Below, one piece after another: positions 16,333-26,169 of a stretch of 64,000 nt of DNA. Source of the stretch: Roseivirga sp. 4D4 (GTDB lineage Bacteria; Bacteroidota; Bacteroidia; Cytophagales; Cyclobacteriaceae); contig NZ_MDGP01000001.1 in assembly GCF_001747095.1 (NCBI RefSeq), positions 665,001 through 729,000 on the forward strand. Reading direction: 5' to 3'. The notes below the pieces were generated by a model. The model did no database searches. It was not told the DNA's origin and saw nothing but the letters and a program-made list of their open reading frames with translations. How positions within the stretch are numbered: the stretch's first letter is position 1; every line of letters begins with the position of its first letter. A program made the position numbers and the translations under genes.

Positions 16333-19164
16333 TTACTTGAAGAATTCGTCAAAAGTGATTTGGATGTAATAGATGCCGCCAACGCCTGGGTTACCAAATG
16401 ATGTCGTGTATCGATCGTTTAGCAAGTTGCTTGCTCCAAGTTTGATTACTGACTTCCATTCAGGCATTCTGTAGCTCACTTGAGCATCAAGTGCTCCGTA
16501 TTCAGGAATGATTCCCACTCCGAAAGAAGACTCCCATAAGAAGGCTTGTTGCCATCTATAATTAATGTTGAAGCCTACTCTGTCCGTCAATTTTCTATTA
16601 CCGAATTTCAAATTGTAACGATACTTAGGTGTATTGTAACTTGCTCTGAAACCTTGTGCCAATAGATCGTCTTGTGAAATCAGTTCGTTGTAGGCAACAT
16701 TACCACCAATGAAGTAACCTCCGTCTAATGTGTAGTCAACCTGAAGGGCCCATCCTTGAGACTTAACCTCTCCGTCAGCATTAATGTCAAAACCAAAACG
16801 TTGAGTAGCTACAGTTCCATTCACGATAGCATCGCGTTGTGCAGGAGTACCTGAATCAGGGTTAGCACCTTGTAAACCATTAGGAACTGCTTGTGTAAAG
16901 TCAATTTCAGCAATGAAATCATTGTAAACACTGTAGTAGTAGTAGGCATCTATTAAGAGTCTGCCATCCATGAAGAGTCCTTTGTAGCCTACCTCGAAAG
17001 TATTAACCTTTTCAGTTTTAAAATCTTGATTCACTCTTGTCTCATTGACTAGTAAAGAAGCGTCTCCAGCCGCTTGAGCCGCAGCGACACTGTTTGTCTG
17101 ATAGATTTGATTTGTCAAGAAGTTATATCTGTCGACTAAAAGGTCATTACTACCGATCAATCTTCTAGTCACTACATCTAGATCGATAAATTGATCCTGA
17201 GTAGTAGGGATTCGGAAACCTCTCTGGAATGAACCTCTTATGTTGTGGTTTCCTCCTAGTGTTCCAACTGCTGAAATTCTTGGAGAAAGTTGCCCTTCGA
17301 AAAATTCATTTTTGTCATACCTTACTGAACCTTGAAGCTTCAAGTTATCATCAAGGAAGCGTTTAGTAACTTGAGTATAAGCACCCCATTCGTTGAAGCT
17401 AATCTCATCACCGTTGTTATCTAGGGCGAAGAGCGTGCCTTCGGAGTTCAGGCTATATCTTCTCCAGTTCGCACCAACAACCACTTCGGCCCAATCAATT
17501 CTGTCTGATAAATCCCAACTACCTTCCGCATGGAATAACTTTGATTTATCCAAGAACTTCGCACCACCATCGGCAATGGAAACACCTCTTAGCTGATTCG
17601 CTAATCCATCAAAAGTTGCCGAGCCTGGCTGTGGTTGTGCTGCATCGGCAAACAATCTTGCCGCAGCATGAGAAGCGTCAATTCCAGCACCTTGCAAACG
17701 AGCCGCTGCAAAAGCCCCGAGATATGGTTCAAGGTAAGTTGCTTGATTGATCAACGAAGCCAATGTGTTGGCTGCATAACTATCTCCTGAATTTTCCTGA
17801 GTTGTATAAGCTCTAACGTAGAAGTCAGAACCTTTGAGTTCAACTTTAGCCGTTGATATGGTAAAGTCGTCCAATACAAACCTGTCATTAGCCGTATAAA
17901 CCGTACTACCAGAACCAAAATTATACTGACCGAAGAGTTCTAGATTATCATTCAATCTATAATGAAGCGCACCTCCTAATTTGATACTCTCCGTGGTATT
18001 GTCAACAAAAGAGGCTTCATTGAAACCGGTTGCTGTGAATAAACCATCTAAACCATCAGGAATTAGTGTTCTGATAGGTGGCAGTGAAGTGTTACCACCT
18101 GCAATAGCGATGTCTGCAATTTGACCTACTGTGATACCAAAATCTCCGTAAGTATTTACTCCATCGTAAAAGCGATTATTGCCTCTTGATGTACCACCTC
18201 TTTCAACAACCCCTCCGGTTGCAAGACCTTGATCTCTAGTATCTGTTCCAACAAAGTCATTTGCTCTTAGGTAAGATCCCGTAATCTTGAAAGCAAGCTT
18301 ATTGTTGAATGACTTGGCCCATCTGAAGCCATAGTCTTGATAAAACTCCGCGCTTTCTTGTAGCATGCCTGATGCGTTGGTTTCAACACTGTTGACACCT
18401 GTCTTGGCATAAGCGCTAAAGCCTTGGTACTCGAAAGGGTTTTTAGAATTGAGTAGCAAAATACCATTGATGGCGTTAGGTCCATAGAGTGCTGAAGCTG
18501 CTCCAGGGATAAGTTCAGCCGACTCTAAATCGAGATCGTTAATCCCTACAATGTTACCCACTGCAAAGTTTAGACCCGGAGCTTGGTTATCAATACCATC
18601 GATTAATTGAACAAACCTGGTATTACCATTGGCACCGAAACCACGGGTGTTGATGGACTTAAAGGTTAAACTTTGTGTACTAAAGTCAACTCCCTTTAAT
18701 GATGCCAAACCCTCATAAAAGGACGCTGCAGGTGTGTTTTGAATATCTAATATGTCAAGCTTTTCAATAGAAACAGGAGAGGTAAGTATACTCTCTTCAA
18801 CCCTTGACGCAGAAACGACAATCTCTTCTCCAAAGAGAACGGATTCTTCTAATCTGATTTCCAGGTTGGTTACGTTGCTTTGATTGATCTCGATTTCTTG
18901 TGCCTTATAACCTACATAAGAGAATACTAAGGTTAGTGGAGCGCTGCTGCTGACTGCTAGCGAAAAAGTACCATCCGCTAAGGAGATAGTTCCGACTACT
19001 TTGTCTTTGACCCGGATGTTTACCCCCGGAAGGCGTTCCCCTGTGGCATCGTCCACAACAGAACCGCTTACATTAACTTGTGCCTGAGCTGACAATGTAA
19101 TCGTTTGCATTGCCAGTAGCACCAGTATTGTACATGTGAAAATTCTTTTCAAATTCATCATCAT
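16333..19164 (-). CDS. TonB-dependent receptor with CarboxypepD-regulatory domain
   Basis: A 943-residue outer-membrane receptor. After a signal peptide (to about residue 28), residues about 30-110 form a CarboxypepD_reg-like domain (NVSGSVVDDATGERLPGVNI). The plug follows (about 120-235, with INTRGFGANGNTRFVQLIDG and LIPGAASALYGPNAINGIL), and then a 22-strand barrel ending KLGASNLLNDRYTTSFG and a last strand. It imports a substrate with TonB energy. It is not of the SusC type: no SusD partner is adjacent, only an SGNH lipoprotein. Three ATG codons in a row open the gene at 19164. Confidence 0.9.
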   Translation of the reverse strand: MMMNLKRIFTCTILVLLAMQTITLSAQAQVNVSGSVVDDATGERLPGVNIRVKDKVVGTISLADGTFSLAVSSSAPLTLVFSYVGYKAQEIEINQSNVTNLEIRLEESVLFGEEIVVSASRVEESILTSPVSIEKLDILDIQNTPAASFYEGLASLKGVDFSTQSLTFKSINTRGFGANGNTRFVQLIDGIDNQAPGLNFAVGNIVGINDLDLESAELIPGAASALYGPNAINGILLLNSKNPFEYQGFSAYAKTGVNSVETNASGMLQESAEFYQDYGFRWAKSFNNKLAFKITGSYLRANDFVGTDTRDQGLATGGVVERGGTSRGNNRFYDGVNTYGDFGITVGQIADIAIAGGNTSLPPIRTLIPDGLDGLFTATGFNEASFVDNTTESIKLGGALHYRLNDNLELFGQYNFGSGSTVYTANDRFVLDDFTISTAKVELKGSDFYVRAYTTQENSGDSYAANTLASLINQATYLEPYLGAFAAARLQGAGIDASHAAARLFADAAQPQPGSATFDGLANQLRGVSIADGGAKFLDKSKLFHAEGSWDLSDRIDWAEVVVGANWRRYSLNSEGTLFALDNNGDEISFNEWGAYTQVTKRFLDDNLKLQGSVRYDKNEFFEGQLSPRISAVGTLGGNHNIRGSFQRGFRIPTTQDQFIDLDVVTRRLIGSNDLLVDRYNFLTNQIYQTNSVAAAQAAGDASLLVNETRVNQDFKTEKVNTFEVGYKGLFMDGRLLIDAYYYYSVYNDFIAEIDFTQAVPNGLQGANPDSGTPAQRDAIVNGTVATQRFGFDINADGEVKSQGWALQVDYTLDGGYFIGGNVAYNELISQDDLLAQGFRASYNTPKYRYNLKFGNRKLTDRVGFNINYRWQQAFLWESSFGVGIIPEYGALDAQVSYRMPEWKSVIKLGASNLLNDRYTTSFGNPGVGGIYYIQITFDEFFK

Positions 19165-19351
19165 TAAGAGTTTTGAAACAAATAAAGTTTGGCTTGACTA
19201 GTTAATTAAGATTGTAAAACATAGGTGTAATTCCTAAAAATAAGAGGATTTTAGAAGGAATTAAGCACTAAACGAAAAAATATTCGTCATGCATAACATT
19301 TTTTAGTTGGTCTTTTTGAATAGGACGCCTGCATTATATGGCGATCTCTGA

Positions 19352-19699
19352 TTATTGTTGTTGAATATTGCGATTCTCCTCTTCTAAGTGCTTCACCAAT
19401 TTTTCGCAAAGTCTGTTCATTGCCGTTGACATGAACTCATCACCAGTCGAATTGAGCACGCTTTGGGCTAAACCACCAAGGCAGTCTACATAGAAACGCT
19501 TCATCTCGTCTAAGGGCATTTCCTTGTTCCAAAGGTCTATTCGCAATGTGCTTTTATTATTATGATCCCAAATGGAAAGACTGAAGGACTTCGTTTCTTC
19601 CTCTTGATCGCCATCTTTATCGGTGGCATTCCAATAGATCTTTTCGGGAATATTTTCTTGGTCTAGTTCGACCCTGAGTTTAATTTCTGATTCTTTCAT
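19352..19699 (-). CDS. gldC: Gliding motility protein GldC
   Basis: A 115-residue acidic soluble protein. The pattern SEIKLRVELDQENIPEKIYW, followed by ATDKDGD, LRIDLWNKEMPLDEMKRF and a C-terminal EKLVKHLEEE, matches GldC. GldC is a small protein of the GldB-GldC pair needed for gliding in Flavobacterium and conserved in gliding Cytophagales; its biochemical role is not settled. It stands alone here without gldB. The 120 bases downstream separate it from the CoA-transferase genes. Confidence 0.88.
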   Translation of the reverse strand: MKESEIKLRVELDQENIPEKIYWNATDKDGDQEEETKSFSLSIWDHNNKSTLRIDLWNKEMPLDEMKRFYVDCLGGLAQSVLNSTGDEFMSTAMNRLCEKLVKHLEEENRNIQQQ

Positions 19700-19820
19700 G
19701 CTTTGATTTTAGCGCTGCAAATATAGCACTTATCACCGTGTTGGTTGTGTTAAAATCAAAGACAAAATGTTGACACTTAATCTTAACGTTAATATAACCC
19801 TGTTGGAAGAGAAAGGTTAA

Positions 19821-20480
19821 TTAAAACTGCATTTCAGGAATTTCTCCCTCAATAACAAGTGTGCCTTCAGTAGCCGCCTCAATTTGCTCGACAGATACAC
19901 CTGGGGCTCGTTCCAGCAATTTGAAACCACCTTCTGGCAGTACATCCATAACAGCCATGTCTGTCACGACTTTCTTAACACATTTAATTCCTGTAATGGG
20001 CAGACTGCATTCCTTAAGTAGTTTTGAGGCACCACTTCTACTGGTATGTTGCATAGCCACAATGATATTGTCAGCTGAGGCCACCAAGTCCATTGCTCCC
20101 CCCATGCCTTTGACCATCTTACCTGGGATTTTCCAATTAGCAATATCCCCATTTTCTGAAACTTCCATAGCGCCTAGAATAGTAAGGTCCACGTGCCCAC
20201 CCCGGATCATTTCAAAACTTTCGGCTGAACTGAATAGCGAGGAGCCTTGGAGTGTGGTAACTGTTTGCTTACCTGCATTAATTAAGTCAGCATCAACTGC
20301 TTCTTCTTCAGGAAAGGGGCCAATGCCTAATAATCCATTTTCCGATTGGAGTACAACATTAATGTGATCAGGAATAAAGTTAGCGACCAGAGTGGGAATG
20401 CCGATCCCCAAATTGATGTACGTACCATCCTGAACTTCTTGAGCGATTCGCTTCGCAATACCTATTTTATCAAGAGCCAT
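19821..20480 (-). CDS. scoB: 3-oxoacid CoA-transferase subunit B
   Basis: A 219-residue beta subunit. SENGLLGIGPFP at about 46-57 contains the catalytic Glu (E47) that forms the CoA thioester, and INLGIGIPTLVANF is the usual N-terminal motif. With subunit A it moves CoA from succinyl-CoA to acetoacetate (EC 2.8.3.5), or between similar acids, linking ketone body or ketogenic amino-acid use to the TCA cycle. It overlaps scoA by one base (TAATG). Confidence 0.9.
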   Translation of the reverse strand: MALDKIGIAKRIAQEVQDGTYINLGIGIPTLVANFIPDHINVVLQSENGLLGIGPFPEEEAVDADLINAGKQTVTTLQGSSLFSSAESFEMIRGGHVDLTILGAMEVSENGDIANWKIPGKMVKGMGGAMDLVASADNIIVAMQHTSRSGASKLLKECSLPITGIKCVKKVVTDMAVMDVLPEGGFKLLERAPGVSVEQIEAATEGTLVIEGEIPEMQF

Positions 20481-21181
20481 TATTCCTTAATTCTAGTGGT
20501 TCGCTGTTCGATTCTTTTTTCGTAGTTCTTGCCTTCAAAAATTCGCTGAACGTAAATTCCAGGCGTGTGAATTTGGTTCGGGTCCAATTCACCGATTTCA
20601 ACTAACTCTTCAACTTCGGCTATCGTGATCTTTCCGGCCATTGCCATCATGGGGTTAAAATTTCTGGCCGTCCCCTTAAATACAAGATTTCCAGATTTAT
20701 CTCCTTTCCATGCCTTCACTAAAGCAAAGTCTGCTTTGAGCCAACTTTCCAAGAGGTGCATCTTGCCGTTGAATTCACGCACTTCTTTACCCTCGGCAAC
20801 CTCAGTGCCGTAGCCTGCAGGGGTAAAGAAAGCAGGGATCCCTGCACCACCTGCTCTAACTCTTTCGGCAAGGGTACCTTGAGGAATCAAATCTACCTCG
20901 AGCTCCCCTGATAGCAACTGACGTTCGAATTCCGCATTTTCACCTACATAGGACGAGATCATCTTTTTTACCTGCCTTGTCTTCAGCATTAGACCGATAC
21001 CAAAATCATCTACCCCTGCATTGTTAGAAATACAGGTCAGACCTTTGGTGCCTTTTCTGACCAGTGCTGCAATACAGTTTTCAGGAATTCCACAAAGCCC
21101 AAAGCCTCCTAGCATAAGGGTAGAATTGTCGGCAATATCGTGAATGGCTTCATCGGCATTGCCTACTTCTTTGTTAATCAT
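20480..21181 (-). CDS. scoA: 3-oxoacid CoA-transferase subunit A
   Basis: A 233-residue alpha subunit of the class I CoA-transferases. [19 protein letters not shown] is the glycine-rich CoA-binding start; [17 protein letters not shown] and [17 protein letters not shown] are the next conserved blocks. It pairs with the scoB product. It begins ten bases after the ribF stop and may be part of the long housekeeping transcript that starts upstream with ftsX. Confidence 0.9.
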   Translation of the reverse strand: MINKEVGNADEAIHDIADNSTLMLGGFGLCGIPENCIAALVRKGTKGLTCISNNAGVDDFGIGLMLKTRQVKKMISSYVGENAEFERQLLSGELEVDLIPQGTLAERVRAGGAGIPAFFTPAGYGTEVAEGKEVREFNGKMHLLESWLKADFALVKAWKGDKSGNLVFKGTARNFNPMMAMAGKITIAEVEELVEIGELDPNQIHTPGIYVQRIFEGKNYEKRIEQRTTRIKE

Positions 21182-21191
21182 GTGATTCTAT

Positions 21192-22124
21192 TTATAGTCT
21201 ACTTAAGCGATTTCTCACAGCCTTTTCATCCTCCTTAAGCTGATGTTTTAAGTCATCTACTGAATCAAATTTCACTTCATTTCGAATGTGATCAATGAAC
21301 TCGATACTAATCTCGCTATTATAAATATCTTGATTAAAGTCGAAAATGTTCACTTCAATCGTCTTGTTCTCGCCTCCAATGGTTGGCTTTTGGCCAATGT
21401 TCAGCATGCCATCGAACTTTTTGTACTTGTTGCATACCTTTACCGCATATACGCCATCGGCAGGGATGAGTTTATAGTTTTCTTTTACTTCGATATTTGC
21501 TGTTGGGTAACCAATAGAACGTCCTAGTTTGTTACCGTGCACCACTCTTCCTGCCACACTGTAGCTTCTCCCTAAGTATTTGTTGGCAGTTTCTATATCT
21601 CCTGATTGTAGAGCTGTTCTAATTTTAGTCGAGCTAATGCCTATTTCATCTATGTCTTGGCGTGGGATTTCCTCCACTTCAAATTCATATTTGGGGGCAA
21701 AGGACTTTAGTTCATCTAATCCTCCGCTACGGTCTTTTCCGAAACGATGATCATAGCCAATGATCATTTTGCTTGTCTTAATCCGTTCGTGCAGCACGAT
21801 CCGGATGTATTCTTCAGGAGACATGGAAGCGAACTCTCTTGTGAATGGAATTTTCACTAGGTGATCAATACCATATTGCTCTAACAGGTTTGCTTTTTCG
21901 GGAAAGGTGGAAAGTAAAAGTAGCGTGTTGTCCCAAGGTTTTAAGACCAGGCGTGGGTGTGGCCAATAGGTAATTAAAACAGTTTGACCATTGGTTTGGT
22001 CAGCCACATCCCGAATGCGATTGAGTATTTTCTGGTGCCCAATATGTACGCCATCAAAAGTACCAGCGGTTACAACTGCGTTTTCAATTTCATTAATCTT
22101 TTCTGTACCGAGGTGGATTTTCAT
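21192..22124 (-). CDS. ribF: Bifunctional riboflavin kinase/FAD synthetase
   Basis: A 310-residue enzyme making FMN and FAD from riboflavin. The N-terminal nucleotidyltransferase half has GTFDGVHIGHQKIL (21-34), the HxGH site, and GYDHRFGKDRSGG and ISSTKIRTAL. The C-terminal flavokinase half starts with GRVVHGNKLGRSIGYPTANI (about 192-211). It lies three bases past truB, an arrangement conserved in many bacteria. Confidence 0.96.
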   Translation of the reverse strand: MKIHLGTEKINEIENAVVTAGTFDGVHIGHQKILNRIRDVADQTNGQTVLITYWPHPRLVLKPWDNTLLLLSTFPEKANLLEQYGIDHLVKIPFTREFASMSPEEYIRIVLHERIKTSKMIIGYDHRFGKDRSGGLDELKSFAPKYEFEVEEIPRQDIDEIGISSTKIRTALQSGDIETANKYLGRSYSVAGRVVHGNKLGRSIGYPTANIEVKENYKLIPADGVYAVKVCNKYKKFDGMLNIGQKPTIGGENKTIEVNIFDFNQDIYNSEISIEFIDHIRNEVKFDSVDDLKHQLKEDEKAVRNRLSRL

Positions 22125-22127
22125 CGC

Positions 22128-22829
22128 TTATGAAAGCTCTTTTAATAGCGTTACCAATTCTTCTAAATCGTAGGCCTTGTCAACATTGAAATCACCAATT
22201 CTGGTTCTGCGAAGACTACTTAAATGTGCTCCGACTCCCAATTGTTCTCCAAAATCATTCGCAAGGCTTCTAATATAGGTACCCTTACTACAGACCACAC
22301 GAAAGTCTATGATGGGCAAATCTACTTTTGTCAATTCAAATTCCGAAATGATTACGCTTCTTGTTTTCCGAGCAATGGTTTCTCCTTTACGGGCCAACTC
22401 ATATAGTCTCTTGCCATCTACTTTGATAGCCGAATGCATAGGAGGGGTCTGTTCAATCTGCCCAACGAACTTCTTCCGAGCTTCTTCTAAATGATATTTC
22501 GTGATGTGATTAATCTCCACTGGATGGGTTGGCTCACTTTCCAAGTCATATGTCGGTGTAGTCTGGCCGATCGTGAACGTGCCGGTATATTCTTTTTCCT
22601 CAGCCATAAATGACTCAATGGACTTTGTCTTTTTACCGGTGCATAAAATGAGTAAGCCAGTTGCCAGTGGATCGAGGGTTCCTGCATGACCTACTTTCTT
22701 GATTCTAATCAGATTCCTGATTTTTTTAACAACATCGAAGGAAGTCCACTCTAAAGGTTTATCGATCAATACAACCTGGCCTGCCAGAAAGTTTTCCTGT
22801 TTGCTAAGATTGGCGTCGAGTTGAAGCAT
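22128..22829 (-). CDS. truB: tRNA pseudouridine-55 synthase
   Basis: A 233-residue enzyme of normal length for a TruB without the C-terminal PUA domain. GHAGTLDPLATGLL carries the catalytic Asp (D53), and RLYELARKGE and CSKGTYIRSLANDFG are further family motifs. It forms pseudouridine in the T-loop of all tRNAs. It directly follows uppP with no spacer. Confidence 0.96.
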   Translation of the reverse strand: MLQLDANLSKQENFLAGQVVLIDKPLEWTSFDVVKKIRNLIRIKKVGHAGTLDPLATGLLILCTGKKTKSIESFMAEEKEYTGTFTIGQTTPTYDLESEPTHPVEINHITKYHLEEARKKFVGQIEQTPPMHSAIKVDGKRLYELARKGETIARKTRSVIISEFELTKVDLPIIDFRVVCSKGTYIRSLANDFGEQLGVGAHLSSLRRTRIGDFNVDKAYDLEELVTLLKELS

Positions 22830-23621
22830 TTATACTAATGTATAGATTATGGCAGCTAGTCCTACTATGTAACAATAGAAAGAGAAGTACTTCAGTTGGC
22901 TTTTTCTGACCAAGCCGATCATCCATTGGCAAGCAAGCAAGCCTGCAATAAATGCGGCTATGAAGCCGACTATAAGCAGTGAGGTTTTCGTTTGACTTTC
23001 CATTAAATCACCACTGGCAATGTCTTTTACCATTTTACCTAAAATCAGTGGTACAACCATCAGGAATGAGAACCTGGCGGCCTTTTGTCTATCAACCCCT
23101 AATAGAACAGAGGTGGAAATTGTAGCACCAGACCTGGAAATACCCGGGAGTATGGCTATAGCCTGAGCAATTCCAATAACCAAAGCATTTGGAAGAGAAA
23201 CATTTTTAAGGGTGTTCTTAGCCTTATCTGTTAAGAAGAGGAGGGTGCCTGTCACGAGGAGCATAAGGCCAACAAGAAGAATTTGTCCACCAAAAAGCTG
23301 TTCAATTTCTTCCTCAAACAAAACACCTACCACTGCCGCAGGAATCATCGAGATGACAATCTTCAATGAGTATTGGAACTGCTCATTATTCTTGAACTGG
23401 AAGAGTCCACTCAGAAGCTCGATAATGTCCTTTCTGAAAATAACGATGGTACTTAATGCGGTGGCTGCGTGAAGCACTACCGTCATCATTAAACTTTCTT
23501 CTGGTACACTGTTGTCTCCCAAAATGGTCTTGGTGAGTTCTAGGTGACCGCTACTGCTGACCGGTAAAAACTCAGTAAGCCCTTGAACAATGCCAAGGAC
23601 AATCGCTTCGATAAGACTCAT
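22830..23621 (-). CDS. uppP: Undecaprenyl-diphosphatase UppP (BacA)
   Basis: A 263-residue membrane enzyme that recycles the undecaprenyl carrier for peptidoglycan and lipopolysaccharide. QGLTEFLPVSSSGHLEL (N-terminal) and PGISRSGATIST hold the two family motifs with the catalytic Glu, His and Arg residues. It confers some bacitracin tolerance in other bacteria. It starts three bases past the DUF3098 gene. Confidence 0.96.
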   Translation of the reverse strand: MSLIEAIVLGIVQGLTEFLPVSSSGHLELTKTILGDNSVPEESLMMTVVLHAATALSTIVIFRKDIIELLSGLFQFKNNEQFQYSLKIVISMIPAAVVGVLFEEEIEQLFGGQILLVGLMLLVTGTLLFLTDKAKNTLKNVSLPNALVIGIAQAIAILPGISRSGATISTSVLLGVDRQKAARFSFLMVVPLILGKMVKDIASGDLMESQTKTSLLIVGFIAAFIAGLLACQWMIGLVRKSQLKYFSFYCYIVGLAAIIYTLV

Positions 23622-23624
23622 GTA

Positions 23625-23834
23625 TTATTTCGACTTTTTGAAAATGGCGAAGAACTCTATGATGAAGCCTGCCACAATTATGATTGGACCTAAGGTTAAG
23701 CCCAGAAAGCCCTGGCCGTGCTGGGTGCTGTCCAGAGACATTACAATAAAACCCAATAGCAGTACACCCAATCCAATGAGCATCCATTTATAGTTTTCCT
23801 TGCCGAAAGCGAAGTTGTTTTTCTTCTCTGTCAT
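23625..23834 (-). CDS. Small membrane protein, DUF3098
   Basis: A 69-residue protein with two predicted helices (WMLIGLGVLLLGFIVMSL and LGPIIIVAGFIIEFFAIF) joined by a loop. Sequence and place between ftsX and uppP match DUF3098, a small membrane family conserved in this order across Bacteroidota. Function unknown; context suggests the cell envelope. Confidence 0.85.
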   Translation of the reverse strand: MTEKKNNFAFGKENYKWMLIGLGVLLLGFIVMSLDSTQHGQGFLGLTLGPIIIVAGFIIEFFAIFKKSK

Positions 23835-23838
23835 AGTA

Positions 23839-24738
23839 TTAATAGAGTTCGTCTAAAGACATTTTCAAATATTTGTTCATTGCCTTTAGGGTGCTAAAAT
23901 AGGCAATTACTGCTCCTAGAACTATAAGTAGCCCATAAAGTGCAAAGACTAGTTCTTGCTGTTGTAGTTCTTCAAGCCCCTTAATCTCACTATTCGCAAA
24001 CTGTTTAAGTCCATATAGCAGGCCAGAAGCGATCAGCCCTGCGAGAGCCCCGTGTAACAAAGATCGCTTAAGAAAGGGGGTGCGAATAAAGCTGCTTTTG
24101 GCACCCACCAGCTGCATGCTTCGAATCAGAAAGCGTTGAGAGAACAGTGCAAGCTTGATGGCATTATTGATTAAAAGCAAAACTACGACCACCAAAATAA
24201 GCGCTATACCGATGAGAATGACACTGAGCTTCGTCAAGTTTTCATTGATGGAATCAGCAAGGTTTTCAACATAAGTGACTTCATATACGCCACTGATACT
24301 TTCTATTTGATCCTGAACACTTTGTAATTGTTCATTGGATTGGTAGGTCTCATTGACTTTGATGGTTAAAGCGTCTCTCAAAGGGTTTTTGCCAAGGAAT
24401 TCTGTGAAGTCTTCACCTGTGTCTTCTATAAATTGTTGAGCGGCCTCTTCCTTAGAGATGAAGGTTAATTCGGGTTTACCTTCTGTGACGAGAATGTAGT
24501 CGCTTGAGGTGATTTCTCTTTCTATTCTGGTTCTTTGATTTGAAGAAATGTCCTTATTGAGATAAACCTGAAGTTCTATATTCTCCTTTATTACACTTGT
24601 TAGTTTATTGGCTTGAAGTATGAGTGTGCCAAAAAGACCGATGACAAACAGCGCCAAAGCAGCGCTAAAAACAACACTTACATAATGGTAAGAGCCTAAT
24701 TTCTTTTTGCGCTTATATTTCTTCGAATCCTTAGCCAA
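23839..24738 (-). CDS. ftsX: Cell-division ABC permease FtsX
   Basis: A 299-residue protein with one N-terminal helix, an external domain (about 60-175, including KPELTFISKEEAAQQF) and three C-terminal helices. RSMQLVGAKSSFIRTPFLKR is the coupling-helix region that contacts FtsE. FtsEX couples ATP use to activation of septal peptidoglycan hydrolases. No ftsE is adjacent, which is usual in this phylum. It heads the uppP-truB-ribF run. Confidence 0.92.
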   Translation of the reverse strand: MAKDSKKYKRKKKLGSYHYVSVVFSAALALFVIGLFGTLILQANKLTSVIKENIELQVYLNKDISSNQRTRIEREITSSDYILVTEGKPELTFISKEEAAQQFIEDTGEDFTEFLGKNPLRDALTIKVNETYQSNEQLQSVQDQIESISGVYEVTYVENLADSINENLTKLSVILIGIALILVVVVLLLINNAIKLALFSQRFLIRSMQLVGAKSSFIRTPFLKRSLLHGALAGLIASGLLYGLKQFANSEIKGLEELQQQELVFALYGLLIVLGAVIAYFSTLKAMNKYLKMSLDELY

Positions 24739-24811
24739 TCGTCTGATTTTCGATCAAAAATAGTATTAATTCACTAGTTAAACTTCGGCTGAAGGTTAAT
24801 ATTATTTAAGG

Positions 24812-25444
24812 TCAGTTGATTTTAATCACCTTGCTTTCGGCTATGCCGAATACACAATCAGTTTTTTCGATATTTATTTTTGCTGTACCTGTAAAGTTTC
24901 CAAAAGCAGGCAGAATGCCATTTTGTTCTCCAAAGTAATAACAAGGTATTCTTACCGATTGCCGAGCCTTACCTCGAAGCCTTACGGCTGGGTGAATATG
25001 CCCAGCTATATTATAAAGCGCATGGTCTTCGGGAATATGGGTAAAATTAAAAGGGTGAATATCTAGGCTTTCCAATACCTCAAGGTTGTCGATTCGGTAG
25101 TTCGAGAACTCAAGCACATCATGGTTTCCTAAGATCAATTTAAAGTTTAGTGGTGCTTTGGATTTGAGCCATCGTTTAAATATCTCCCAGCCTTGATTAT
25201 GGTTGCTGTGAAATAGGTCGCCAAGCAGTATAACTTCTTGAGGCTTATGGTTTTCAATAAGTTTGTCCAGAGTGAGTATATCTTTCGAGTGAACCAAATC
25301 ACTTACGGGTATACCGGACTTACGAAAGTGCCCTGCCTTTCCCAAGTGAAGATCGGCAATGATTAATAACTTTTTTTCTTCCCAGAAAAGTGCTTTTTCA
25401 GGTAGAAGGTATAATGTTTGCTGCCTTAATTTGTGTTTAATCAT
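24812..25444 (-). CDS. pdeM: Metallophosphoesterase PdeM (ligase-associated DNA damage response)
   Basis: A 210-residue calcineurin-like phosphoesterase with the full set of metal motifs: ADLHLGKAGHFR, GDLFHS, GNHD and GHIHP. The opening LLPEKALFWEEKKLLIIADL and overall length match PdeM, the nuclease that usually accompanies a DEAD/DEAH helicase (Lhr-type), an exonuclease and an ATP-dependent ligase in bacterial DNA repair. Those partners are not in the window, so the assignment rests on sequence alone. Confidence 0.8.
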   Translation of the reverse strand: MIKHKLRQQTLYLLPEKALFWEEKKLLIIADLHLGKAGHFRKSGIPVSDLVHSKDILTLDKLIENHKPQEVILLGDLFHSNHNQGWEIFKRWLKSKAPLNFKLILGNHDVLEFSNYRIDNLEVLESLDIHPFNFTHIPEDHALYNIAGHIHPAVRLRGKARQSVRIPCYYFGEQNGILPAFGNFTGTAKINIEKTDCVFGIAESKVIKIN

Positions 25445-25517
25445 TCCAACAATTAAAAGCGCTTTGAGTTAATGAAAATAACCTCAAAGCGGAGATCAAA
25501 TATAAGCTAGCATACGT

Positions 25518-25955
25518 ATGAAATTTCAACTACTCATTTTTCTTTTTAGCTCAATAATTTCAACGAATAACTTCCAAAATCCTGGAGATGATGTCCTGGG
25601 TATTTGGGAAACCGATGATGGGAAGGCCAAGATTGAAATCTACAAAGCCTCGGGTAAGTATTCTGGAAAAATCGTTTGGTTAAAGGAACCTAAGAACGAA
25701 AAAGGAGAGATTAAGCTTGATAAGGAAAATCCAGACAAGGAATTGCGCAGTAGACCAATTATGGGAATTAACCTCGTGAGGGACTTTACTTTCGATGGTG
25801 ATGATCGTTGGGAGGGAGGAAAAATATATGATCCTGAGAACGGTAAGACTTACTCATGCTACATGAAACTGAGGAAAGGGAAGTTACAGGTGAGGGGATA
25901 TATCGGCTTAACCATGTTCGGGAGAACCGTCACTTGGACTCGCTCATCTTTATAG
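25518..25955 (+). CDS. Secreted DUF2147 protein
   Basis: A 145-residue protein with an N-terminal signal peptide (to about residue 20). The mature part matches DUF2147: DDVLGIWETDDGKAKIEIY, GGKIYDPENGKTYSCYMKL and the C-terminal GLTMFGRTVTWTR. This lipocalin-like periplasmic family has no fixed role. It is transcribed divergently from pdeM across 73 bases and convergent with the next gene, two bases apart. Confidence 0.85.
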   Translation: MKFQLLIFLFSSIISTNNFQNPGDDVLGIWETDDGKAKIEIYKASGKYSGKIVWLKEPKNEKGEIKLDKENPDKELRSRPIMGINLVRDFTFDGDDRWEGGKIYDPENGKTYSCYMKLRKGKLQVRGYIGLTMFGRTVTWTRSSL

Positions 25956-25957
25956 TG

Positions 25958-26164
25958 TTATCCTTTTCGGTGCATTATGAAGAGGATTACCGAAATTACT
26001 ACTGAGGCCAGCGCGGTGAAAATGACCAGCAGTAGCGCCAAGAGCATTGAGTCAGCATCCAGTTGTAAATTCTCATTATACATCAGGTAATAAAAACTGA
26101 TAAAGAAGAGTATCACAGATATAGTAAGGGCGACTTTGAGAAAATTAGAAAAGGTCTTCTTCAT
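25958..26164 (-). CDS. Small two-helix membrane protein
   Basis: A 68-residue protein from the ATG at 26162-26164; a GTG two codons upstream is possible but would overlap the hydrolase stop. Two hydrophobic segments (LTISVILFFISFYYLMY and a second of about 25 residues) flank an acidic loop. No family recognised. It follows the alpha/beta hydrolase gene by five bases and is probably co-transcribed with it. Confidence 0.6.
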   Translation of the reverse strand: MKKTFSNFLKVALTISVILFFISFYYLMYNENLQLDADSMLLALLLVIFTALASVVISVILFIMHRKG

Positions 26165-26169
26165 GAGCA

